From Gemmatimonadales bacterium (GTDB taxonomy: Bacteria > Gemmatimonadota > Gemmatimonadetes > Gemmatimonadales > GWC2-71-9), in NCBI GenBank assembly GCA_013812695.1, contig JACCSZ010000290.1:1-10940 (forward strand): a stretch of 10,940 nt of DNA, in the 5' to 3' direction. Positions 1 to 5,963 of the stretch are shown one piece after another. Below the pieces are notes generated by a model. That model saw only the letters and a program-made list of their open reading frames with translations. It was not told the DNA's origin and did no database searches. Every line of letters begins with the position of its first letter. Position 1 is the stretch's first letter. A program made the position numbers and the translations under genes.

Positions 1-33
1 AGAACGATTTGTGATGTGGAAACCACTTTTTGC

Positions 34-62
34 TTGACCGTGCCCACGGCGATTCCTATATT
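34..62 (+). promoter_or_regulatory. Sigma-70-type promoter of the sigma factor gene
   Basis: The -35 box TTGACC (34-39) is separated by exactly 17 bp from the -10 box TATATT (57-62); each matches the bacterial consensus at five of six positions. Transcription would begin near 69, giving a leader of about 70 nt before the ATG at 141. The A/T-rich stretch just upstream of the -35 box could act as a weak UP element. The promoter also shows that the more upstream in-frame ATG at 30 cannot be the protein start, because it would lie before the transcript. Spacing and box matches are seen directly; activity is inferred. Confidence 0.7.
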
Positions 63-140
63 CAATGCTCTCTCCTCGGCCTGCCCGGCCGCCCATTTCG
101 TAGCCATCGCCGTTTGTCCAACTCACCCCCGGGGTTGTAT

Positions 141-1031
141 ATGGCGCAGGTCCGTGCGAAAGCTCGTATGCTGGTCCGTTCCGCTCCGTCCGGTGCATTC
201 GATCAATACCTCCTCGATATTCAGAAGCTCCCGATGATCTCGGATCCCGAGGAAGAGAAGCGTCTGGCCAGGCGGGCACTCGCGGGTGACGAGCCGGCGG
301 CCGAACGGCTGGTCACCGCCAACCTCCGATTCGTGATCTCGTACGTGAAGAAGTACCAGGGCCATGGACTCGACCTCTCCGAGCTGGTGGCCATCGGGAA
401 TGAGGGGCTGCTCAAGGCGGTCAAGAAGTTCGATCCCGATCACGGCGTGAAGTTCATCTCCTATGCGGTCTGGTGGGTGCGCCAGGCGGTGCTCAAGGCG
501 TTGGCGGAGCAGACGCGGAGTGTGCGGATTCCCCTCAACCAGAACTCCGCGCTCGTCCGGATGGGCCGGGCGCAGAGCTTCCTGGCGCAGGAGCTCGGCC
601 GCGAGCCGACCGACCAGGAGGTCGCAACCGCGCTCAACGAGACGGTCGACAACATTCGCAGTGCGCGCCGCATGAGCTCGACCGAGGTCTCCCTCGACGC
701 GCCGGTCGAGCGCCAGGACCGCGGCACGAGCACGTTCGGCGAGCGCGTGGCGGGCACCGGCGGCAGCGAGATCGAGGAGATGACGGACTGCCGGCTGCAG
801 CGCGAGTTCATCGATCGGATCTTCGAGCGCCACCTGACCCCGCGCGAGTGCAAGATTCTCTCGCTCTATTACGGCCTCGATGAAGGGGCTGAGGCGCTGA
901 CCCTCGAGAAGATCGGAGAGTTGCTGGGCGTCACCCGCGAGCGCATCCGCCAGATTCGCGAACGCGCCTTCGAGAAGCTGCGGGACTCGCCGGATGTCCG
1001 GTCGCTGCGGGGGTTCTGGGGCGCGGCGTAG
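141..1031 (+). CDS. RNA polymerase sigma factor, sigma-70 family, short primary/group 2 type
   Basis: This is a sigma-70 family subunit that directs RNA polymerase to promoters. With the start at 141 it has 296 residues. Region 1.2 and region 2 run from about residue 20 to 130, with ANLRFVISYVKKYQ and FISYAVWWVRQAVLKAL, the latter being the -10 recognition helix. Region 3 follows to about 185. Region 4 lies at about 253-281 with the helix-turn-helix LEKIGELLGVTRERIRQIRE. Region 1.1 and the large non-conserved insert of E. coli RpoD are absent. The motifs FISYAVWW and RIPLNQ resemble the compact primary sigma of Bacteroidetes (about 286 residues). In the -10 helix Gln115 is kept, but the position of E. 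coli Thr440 is Leu118. Another possible start is ATG 168; neither has a clear ribosome binding site. It may be the primary sigma or one of several paralogues; the window cannot decide. Confidence 0.9.
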   Translation: MAQVRAKARMLVRSAPSGAFDQYLLDIQKLPMISDPEEEKRLARRALAGDEPAAERLVTANLRFVISYVKKYQGHGLDLSELVAIGNEGLLKAVKKFDPDHGVKFISYAVWWVRQAVLKALAEQTRSVRIPLNQNSALVRMGRAQSFLAQELGREPTDQEVATALNETVDNIRSARRMSSTEVSLDAPVERQDRGTSTFGERVAGTGGSEIEEMTDCRLQREFIDRIFERHLTPRECKILSLYYGLDEGAEALTLEKIGELLGVTRERIRQIRERAFEKLRDSPDVRSLRGFWGAA

Positions 1032-1032
1032 C

Positions 1033-1178
1033 GGAAGGACGGAAGGCGAAGGTACTGTCATCCCGAGCCGAGCGAGGGATCGGGTCGCGGCGCGCATGAC
1101 CCCCCGGGCTCTCCCGCATGCATCGGCCGATCCCTCGCTCCGCTCGGGATGACAGAACCTCCGTCTTTCCGTCCTTCC
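1033..1178. repeat. Large imperfect palindrome of the dispersed TCCCGAGCG/AGCGAGGGAT family
   Basis: Arms 1055-1083 and 1127-1155 are reverse complements at 28 of 29 positions, around a 43-nt loop (1084-1126). Outside them, the purine-rich flank 1034-1054 and the pyrimidine-rich flank 1156-1177 continue the pairing imperfectly (11 identical bases, then about 7 of 10), giving arms of about 50 nt. The same core recurs inside glcF at 5036-5133. The transcript could fold into a long hairpin after the sigma factor stop codon and may serve as a terminator or as an RNA end-stabiliser. There is no transposase and no run of T after the hairpin. Similar palindromes are dispersed in several GC-rich phyla, as far as I recall. 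Confidence 0.8.
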
Positions 1179-1208
1179 GTCTTTCCATATTTCCGTCCTT
1201 CCGTCCTC
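1161..1208 (+). repeat. Octanucleotide tandem repeat, six units
   Basis: Six consecutive 8-bp units follow the pattern CCGTCYTT: CCGTCTTT, CCGTCCTT, CCGTCTTT, CCATATTT, CCGTCCTT, CCGTCCTC. The tract is almost pure pyrimidine. It overlaps the right end of the palindrome and stops 23 bp before the LON gene start. Its complement, AAGGACGG, appears at 1035-1042 beside the sigma factor stop codon. Units are imperfect, so recent slippage is not certain. Confidence 0.85.
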
Positions 1209-1218
1209 CCCGCCATGC

Positions 1219-1224
1219 TAGATT
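1219..1224 (+). promoter_or_regulatory. Possible -10 element for a leaderless LON-domain gene transcript
   Basis: TGCTAGATT at 1216-1224 reads as an extended -10 element (TG, one base, TAGATT; 4 of 6 matches to TATAAT). Its end is seven bases before the ATG at 1232, so transcription would start at or next to the A of the start codon. No -35 box is visible, because the expected place (about 1196-1201) lies inside the pyrimidine repeat. No Shine-Dalgarno sequence precedes the ATG, which fits a leaderless mRNA but does not prove it. Confidence 0.35.
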
Positions 1225-1231
1225 CCCGAGC

Positions 1232-1897
1232 ATGCCGACGCGCCTGCCGGTCTTTCCGCTTTCCGTCGTCCTCTTCCCCGGTACGCCGCTCCCGCTGCAC
1301 ATCTTCGAGCCGCGATACCGGCAGCTGCTGACCGACTGCCTCGCGGCCGACCGGCGCTTCGGCATCACGCCGCCGGGCTCGGATGGCCAGGCACCTGACC
1401 CCGGCATGGTGGGCTGCACCGCCGAAATCCGGGTGAACCAGGTGTTGCCCGACGGGCGCTCCAACATCGTGGTGTGGGGCGGTGATCGCTTCGTCGTGGC
1501 CGAGCTGCTCGACGAGCCAGTGCCGTACCGCGTCGCGTCGGTGGATCCGTTCGACGACGATCCCGACACCCGGCCGCCGGAGGAGCGCACGGCGGAGCTG
1601 CGCGAAGCGTTCGACCGCTATGCCGCGCTGGTGCGGCAGTTGAGCGACGTCGCGCCCGAGGCACCGGAGGCGCCCCAGGACGCGCTCGCGCTTTCGTTCC
1701 ACGTCGCCGCGGGGATCGAAGTCGAGACCTCGATCAAGCAGCGGCTTCTCGCCGAGCGCTCGACGGCGCGGCGCGTCATGGCGCTCCTGCTGGTGTTGCC
1801 GTCGCTCACCGCGGCGGTGGACCGGGCGCTCCTGGTGCACCGGCGTGCGCAGACCAACGGGCACGGGAACGCGCAGCCGAGCCTGCCGACCCCATGA
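1232..1897 (+). CDS. Stand-alone LON N-terminal (substrate-binding) domain protein
   Basis: The 221-residue product matches the LON substrate-binding domain (PF02190 type). It begins RLPVFPLSVVLFPGTPLPLH, followed by IFEPRYRQLL, the typical opening strand and loop of the domain. The C-terminal part is helical with an acidic, proline-rich linker around residues 140-150. There is no AAA+ ATPase and no Ser-Lys protease domain, so it is not Lon protease itself. Stand-alone proteins of this kind are widespread and their role is poorly defined; peptide or protein binding is the family expectation. I chose ATG 1232 because the upstream in-frame extension to 1118 is a translation of the palindrome and pyrimidine repeat. 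The stop codon overlaps the glcD start (ATGATG at 1894), so the two are probably translated together. The last 20 residues look disordered. Confidence 0.85.
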   Translation: MPTRLPVFPLSVVLFPGTPLPLHIFEPRYRQLLTDCLAADRRFGITPPGSDGQAPDPGMVGCTAEIRVNQVLPDGRSNIVVWGGDRFVVAELLDEPVPYRVASVDPFDDDPDTRPPEERTAELREAFDRYAALVRQLSDVAPEAPEAPQDALALSFHVAAGIEVETSIKQRLLAERSTARRVMALLLVLPSLTAAVDRALLVHRRAQTNGHGNAQPSLPTP

Positions 1898-3333
1898 TGG
1901 TCGACGCGCTGGTCGAGGCGCTCGGACGCATCGTCGGACCTCGCTGGGTCCGACACCGGCGGGCGGAGCTCAAGACCTACACGATGGACGGCCTGCCCAC
2001 GCGCGAGTCATATCCCGGCCTCGTCGTGATGCCGGGCACCGCCGCCGAAGTCCGAGAGATCCTCCGGCTGCTGCACCTGACGGACGTTCCGTTCGTCGCC
2101 CGTGGTGCCGGCACGGGACTGTCCGGAGGCGCGGTCGCCGATGGAGAGGCGGTGCTCGTGGCCCTCACGCGCATGAACCGCATTCTCCGCGTGGACCCGG
2201 GGCGCCGGCGCGCCGTGGTGGAGCCGGGGGTCGTGAACGCACGGCTCTCCGAAGCGGTGGCCCCGCTCGGCTTGTACTACGTGCCCGACCCGTCCAGCCA
2301 GGCCGCCTGCACCGTCGGCGGAAACGTCGCGGAGAATGCGGGCGGCCCGCACTGCCTCAAGTACGGCGTCACCACCAACCACATTGCGCAGCTCGAGGTG
2401 GTCCTCCCCGACGGGTCGGCCGTGACGCTCGGCTCGCCTCACGGTGAACCCTGGGGCCCCGACCTCGTCGGCCTGTTCGTCGGCAGTGAGGGGATGTTCG
2501 GGATCGCCACGGCGATCACCGTGCGGCTCGAGCCGATGCCGCCGAGTGTGCGGACGATGCTCGCCGACTTCCCGACCGTCCGCGCGGCGAGCGAAGCGGT
2601 CTCCTCGGTCATCGCCACGGGGATCGTGCCGGCCGCGATGGAGATGATGGACCGCGCGTGCGTCGCCGCCGTCGAGGCCTCGATCTATGCCGCGGGCTAC
2701 CCGACGGACGCCGCGGCGGTGCTGCTGGTCGAGTTGGACGGCCAGCCGGACGCCGTCGACGCCGAGGCCCGGATCGTCGAAGCCATCCTGCTCGAGCGTG
2801 GCGCCGGCGCGGTGCGGAGCGCGTCGTCCCCGGCCGACCGCGCCCGCCTGTGGCAGGGGCGGAAGAAAGCGTTCGGGGCGATGGGCCGGATCGCGCCCGA
2901 CCTGGCCGTCCAGGATGCCGTGGTGCCGCGCTCCGCGCTTCCCGACATCATGGACCGCATCGCCGAGATCCGCGACCACCACCGGCTCAGCATCAGCAAC
3001 GTCTTCCATGCGGGCGACGGCAACCTGCACCCGAATATTTCGTTCGACCGTCGTGACCCGGAGGTCGCGCACCGCGTGCACGTGGCCTGCACGGAGATCA
3101 TGGCCGCGTGCGTGGCGGCTGGGGGAAGCATCACCGGCGAGCACGGCGTCGGCTCCGACAAGCTGGACTACATGCCGTGGATCTTCGACGCCGAGACGCT
3201 CGCCGCGATGCGCGCCGTGCGCCGGGTCTTCGACCCCGCGGAGCGCGCCAATCCGGGCAAGGTCGTCCCGATCCACACCTGCCGCGAATGGCGCGCGGCC
3301 CGGGGACACTCCCTGGTCGGCGGCGTCCGGTGA
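1894..3333 (+). CDS. glcD: Glycolate oxidase, FAD-linked subunit GlcD
   Basis: This is the catalytic flavoprotein of glycolate oxidase, which oxidises glycolate (and often D-lactate) to glyoxylate and passes electrons on through GlcE/GlcF. At 479 residues it is near the E. coli GlcD length (about 499). The N-terminal FAD-binding domain contains RGAGTGLSGGA (residues 70-80) and TVGGNVAENAGG from residue 140. The C-terminal oxidase domain contains HAGDGNLHP from residue 372 and GEHGVG at 415-420, the conserved acidic/histidine active-site region. It ends with NPGKVVP, a family hallmark. It begins at ATGATG, overlapping the LON gene by four bases, and ends at TGA overlapping the GTG start of glcE. 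No ribosome binding site is evident, so translation coupling is likely. D-lactate dehydrogenase is a close relative, but the adjoining glcE and glcF favour glycolate oxidase. Confidence 0.93.
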   Translation: MMVDALVEALGRIVGPRWVRHRRAELKTYTMDGLPTRESYPGLVVMPGTAAEVREILRLLHLTDVPFVARGAGTGLSGGAVADGEAVLVALTRMNRILRVDPGRRRAVVEPGVVNARLSEAVAPLGLYYVPDPSSQAACTVGGNVAENAGGPHCLKYGVTTNHIAQLEVVLPDGSAVTLGSPHGEPWGPDLVGLFVGSEGMFGIATAITVRLEPMPPSVRTMLADFPTVRAASEAVSSVIATGIVPAAMEMMDRACVAAVEASIYAAGYPTDAAAVLLVELDGQPDAVDAEARIVEAILLERGAGAVRSASSPADRARLWQGRKKAFGAMGRIAPDLAVQDAVVPRSALPDIMDRIAEIRDHHRLSISNVFHAGDGNLHPNISFDRRDPEVAHRVHVACTEIMAACVAAGGSITGEHGVGSDKLDYMPWIFDAETLAAMRAVRRVFDPAERANPGKVVPIHTCREWRAARGHSLVGGVR

Positions 3334-4541
3334 GCGACGTCGTCCACGGCCGTCTTCGGGCGCTGCTCGGGACCGGCGGGGTCGAACGCGATCCGGCGGG
3401 CCTGCCGCGGGCCATCCCGGACACGGCGGATGCGCTGTCGCTGGTCTGCCGCTTGGCGCACGAGGAGGGCTGGAAGATTCGAATCGAAGGCCACGGCACC
3501 TGGCTTTCCGCGGACGCGCCCGCCGACCTCGCCGTGAGCACGCGCGCGCTCGACCAGGTCCTGTCGGTGAGCCCGGCGGACCTCGTCGCCACCGTGCAGG
3601 CGGGCACGCCGCTCGAGGCACTGCGACGCCGGCTGGCCGACGACGGGATGTGGCTCGCGCTCGACCCGCCCGGCCGGCCGGAGCGGAGCCTGGGGTCCAT
3701 CGTCGCGACCGCCTCCGCCGGCCCGCTCCGCCACGGCTTCGGGCCGGTGCGCGACCATGTGCTCGGCTGCACCGTCGCCACCGGCGACGGACGGCTGGTC
3801 AAGGCCGGTGGGCGCGTGGTGAAGAACGTCGCGGGATACGATCTGACCAAGCTGCAGGTGGGCGGGTTCGGCGGCTTCGGCATCATCGCCGAGGTGCATC
3901 TGCGGCTGCGGGCCCTGCCCCGCGCGGACGTCACGCTGGTGGCCCGCGGTACGCGCGACACCTTGACCTCCGCGGCACGCGACGTCATGGCCGCGGAGCT
4001 GGTACCGGCGGCACTCGAGCTGCTCTCGCCTGCGCTCGGAGCCGAGGCCGACTGGTCCCTCGCCGCGCGGTTCCTCGGGACGGATGCCGCCGTGCAGAGC
4101 GACGTACGGCGGCTCGCCCCGATCGCCGGACTCGCCTGGCAGCCGCTGCCGCCCGACCGCACGGCCGGGTTCTGGGGGCTGGTGGCGCGCGGCAGCCAGG
4201 GCGGCCCGATCACGCTCCGGCTTGGCGTCCTCGGCGACGGCGTGGATGACACGATCGACCTGCTCGCGCACGATCTCGACGAGGGGCTGCTCTCCGCCGG
4301 AGCCGGGGCCGGCATGATCCGGTGGACCGGCGACGCGCCCGTCGAGCGCCTCCGCGCCGTACGGCGCTCGGCCGCCGCGCGCGAGATCCCGATGACGCTC
4401 GAGCGCGCGCCGTGGGCGGTGCGCCGCGCCCTCGGACATTTCGGGGCCTATCGCGAGGGCGTCGGACAGATCGTGGGACGGCTGCGGGATACGTTCGACC
4501 CGGGACAGTGCCTGCAGGTGGCGCTGGAAGGCGGCGCGTGA
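3330..4541 (+). CDS. glcE: Glycolate oxidase, FAD-binding subunit GlcE
   Basis: This is the second FAD-binding subunit of the GlcDEF complex. The start is a GTG at 3330 within GTGA, overlapping the glcD stop by four bases. This gives 403 residues, longer than E. coli GlcE (about 350). The FAD-binding (PCMH-type) fold is seen in VATVQAGTPLEALRRRLA (about residues 88-105) and in the GlcE signature GRVVKNVAGYDLTKLQVGG from residue 161, followed by GFGIIAEVHLRLRALP. The C-terminus has DTFDPGQCLQ, equivalent to the D-P-x-G-x-F/L end of these oxidases. It lacks the HAGDGNLHP catalytic region of GlcD, as expected for GlcE. The next gene, glcF, begins 10 bp downstream. Confidence 0.9.
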   Translation: MSDVVHGRLRALLGTGGVERDPAGLPRAIPDTADALSLVCRLAHEEGWKIRIEGHGTWLSADAPADLAVSTRALDQVLSVSPADLVATVQAGTPLEALRRRLADDGMWLALDPPGRPERSLGSIVATASAGPLRHGFGPVRDHVLGCTVATGDGRLVKAGGRVVKNVAGYDLTKLQVGGFGGFGIIAEVHLRLRALPRADVTLVARGTRDTLTSAARDVMAAELVPAALELLSPALGAEADWSLAARFLGTDAAVQSDVRRLAPIAGLAWQPLPPDRTAGFWGLVARGSQGGPITLRLGVLGDGVDDTIDLLAHDLDEGLLSAGAGAGMIRWTGDAPVERLRAVRRSAAAREIPMTLERAPWAVRRALGHFGAYREGVGQIVGRLRDTFDPGQCLQVALEGGA

Positions 4542-4551
4542 GCGTGATCGC

Positions 4552-5907
4552 ATGAGCGCCACCGCCGACTACTCCTCGCTCGACCCGTGCGTCCACTGCG
4601 GCTTCTGTCTTCCCGCCTGCCCCACCTACCTCGCCACGGGCGACGAGGCCGACAGTCCCCGCGGCCGCATCGTCCTCATGCGCGCGCTCGAGCGCGGCGA
4701 GCTCGGCCCGGACGACGAGGCGCTCGCCCAGCACCTCGACGCCTGCCTCGGCTGCCTCGGCTGCGAACCGGCGTGCCCGTCGGGCGTGGGGTACGGCAAA
4801 GGCATCCAGACCGCGCGCGAGCAGCTCTTCGCGGCGCGGCGGCTGTCCCCGATGGGGTCGGTGGTCCTTGGCGTGTTCCGGCACGAATGGCTGTGGCGTC
4901 CGCTGTTCACGCTGAGCCGGGTCTTTCGAGCGACCGGCATCCCGAAGTTGCTCTCCGGCCGCGGGCGGCTGGGCTTCGCCATGGGCATGCTGGCAGCGAC
5001 CGTTACGGGATCCCGAGCGCGGTCGTCATCCCGAGCGCGGTTGTCATCCCGAGCGCAGGGAGGGAACTTGCCAGGGAATGGCTCGACCCCCGCACGGACG
5101 AGATCCCTCGCTGCGCTCGGGATGACAACCGCGTCCGGCATGCCGGATCCCCCCGCGCCTCCGAGTCCTTCTCCCACGGTCGCCCTGTTCCGCGGCTGCG
5201 TGATGGACACGCTGTTCCGCCACGTGCACGACGCCACGAGGCGCACGCTCGAGGCCAACGGCTACACCGTCGTCGAGGCCGACGGCCAGGCGTGCTGCGG
5301 GGCGCTGCACGAGCACGCGGGCGACCGTGCCGCGGCCGAGGCGCTGGCGCGCGTGAACGTGGCGGCGCTCGCCGACTCGGCGGAGTACGTGGTCGTGAAC
5401 AGCGCCGGTTGTGGCGCGTTGCTCAAGGGGTACGGCCGGCTGCTGGAGACCGAAGCCGCCGTCGCGCTCGCCGGGAAAGTTCGCGACGTGTCGGAGCTGC
5501 TGGCCGAGCGCGGACCCCGGCCCGGTGGTTCGTTGCCGCTCGATGTCGCGTACGACGCACCCTGCCACCTGCAGCACGCGCAGCGGGTCCACGCGGCTCC
5601 GCTCACGGTCCTCGGCGCCATTCCGTCGCTCCGGCTCCGGGTCCTGACCAGCTCGGACAAGTGCTGCGGCAGCGCCGGGATCTACTCGCTCGTGCGGCCG
5701 GCGATGGCGCGCGCGGTGCTCGACCTCAAGATCGAGAGCTTCGCCGCCGCCGACCCGATGCCGGGCGTCGTCGCCACGGGCAATCCCGGCTGCCTCATGC
5801 AGATCGGCGGGGGCGTCCGCGCCGCGGGCCTGCCGATCCGGCTGGCGCATCCGGTCGAGTTGCTGGATGAGAGCTACCGGGTGGGAGGGGTGTACGAGTC
5901 GCCCTGA
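4552..5907 (+). CDS. glcF: Glycolate oxidase iron-sulfur subunit GlcF with a repeat-derived linker
   Basis: GlcF carries electrons from the flavin subunits towards the membrane quinone pool. Two [4Fe-4S] ferredoxin motifs lie at the N-terminus: Cys13/16/19 with Cys23-Pro, and Cys65/68/71 with Cys75-Pro. The C-terminal half has two CCG-type domains with ACCGALHEH (Cys248-249), PCHLQHAQR (Cys338) and KCCGSAG (Cys371-372). The protein is 451 residues against about 407 in E. coli. The excess is a linker at residues 153-194 encoded by a copy of the dispersed palindrome (5008-5133); without it the length would be 409. The linker is rich in Ser, Arg and Ala and is followed by a Pro-Ser stretch. The reading frame is open throughout. 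The stop codon lies inside a half copy of a related repeat. ATG 4552 is the only good start; no clear ribosome binding site is seen. Confidence 0.92.
   Translation: MSATADYSSLDPCVHCGFCLPACPTYLATGDEADSPRGRIVLMRALERGELGPDDEALAQHLDACLGCLGCEPACPSGVGYGKGIQTAREQLFAARRLSPMGSVVLGVFRHEWLWRPLFTLSRVFRATGIPKLLSGRGRLGFAMGMLAATVTGSRARSSSRARLSSRAQGGNLPGNGSTPARTRSLAALGMTTASGMPDPPAPPSPSPTVALFRGCVMDTLFRHVHDATRRTLEANGYTVVEADGQACCGALHEHAGDRAAAEALARVNVAALADSAEYVVVNSAGCGALLKGYGRLLETEAAVALAGKVRDVSELLAERGPRPGGSLPLDVAYDAPCHLQHAQRVHAAPLTVLGAIPSLRLRVLTSSDKCCGSAGIYSLVRPAMARAVLDLKIESFAAADPMPGVVATGNPGCLMQIGGGVRAAGLPIRLAHPVELLDESYRVGGVYESP
5008..5133. repeat. Dispersed palindrome inserted in frame within glcF
   Basis: Arms 5036-5068 and 5101-5133 are reverse complements at 31 of 33 positions, around a 32-nt loop. 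The left side also holds three 18-bp direct repeats of the arm core (5008-5025, 5026-5043, 5044-5061; units one and two match at 15 of 18). The total span is 126 bp, or 42 codons, and 18 bp is six codons, so both insertion and duplication keep the glcF frame. The arm sequence is the same family as 1055-1083. In the glcF frame it reads as SRARSSSRARLSSRAQ and later RSLAALGM, with no stop codon. Confidence 0.88.
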
Positions 5908-5922
5908 GCGGAGCGAAGGGGG
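5898..5922. repeat. Half-site of a related repeat overlapping the glcF stop codon
   Basis: GTCGCCCTGAGCGGAGCGAA at 5898-5917, followed by GGGGG, resembles one arm of the repeat family (core CCTGAGCGnAGCGAAGGG instead of CCCGAGCGnAGCGAGGGA). No matching second arm is found downstream. The TGA within it (5905-5907) is the glcF stop codon. It is a single arm, so it may be a degenerate copy. Confidence 0.5.
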
Positions 5923-5950
5923 CATGCCTACCCTCACCCCGCCGCCCCGT

Positions 5951-5956
5951 TATACC
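5951..5956 (+). promoter_or_regulatory. Possible -10 element before the HAD gene
   Basis: TATACC lies in an otherwise GC-rich gap, seven bases before ATG 5964, the spacing expected of a leaderless transcript starting at the ATG. No -35 box stands out and no Shine-Dalgarno sequence is present. The gene might equally be read through from glcF, which ends 56 bp upstream. Confidence 0.3.
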
Positions 5957-5963
5957 TTCCGAT

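Noticed and set aside
16..31. GTGG-AAA-CCAC followed by five T as a terminator of an upstream gene
   Set aside because: The stem is only 4 bp, too weak to call; the T run may simply belong to the A/T-rich region upstream of the -35 box.
30..140. N-terminal extension of the sigma factor to the ATG at 30
   Set aside because: The extension overlaps the -35 and -10 boxes at 34-62, so it would not be transcribed; its sequence does not resemble a sigma N-terminus.
1118..1231. N-terminal extension of the LON protein
   Set aside because: It translates the palindrome arm and the pyrimidine octanucleotide repeat into a Ser-Phe-Arg-Pro pattern, while the conserved domain starts directly at the ATG at 1232.
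2008..3621. Open frame of 537 codons on the minus strand, antisense to glcD
   Set aside because: It is rich in Arg, His and Gly and matches no fold. It mirrors a clearly recognised flavoprotein on the other strand, as is usual in GC-rich DNA where antisense stops are rare.
5008..5061. Three 18-bp direct repeats as a CRISPR array
   Set aside because: The units adjoin with no spacers and belong to the palindromic repeat family; there are no cas genes.
5008..5133. glcF as a pseudogene disrupted by a repeat
   Set aside because: The frame is open from 4552 to 5907, all cluster cysteines and both CCG motifs are present, and the insert falls in a linker.
5008..5151. GGATCCC at 5008-5014 and 5145-5151 as a target-site duplication around a 137-bp insertion
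   Set aside because: Removing 137 bp would shift the glcF frame, and GGATCCC resembles the repeat core itself, so chance or internal similarity is more likely.
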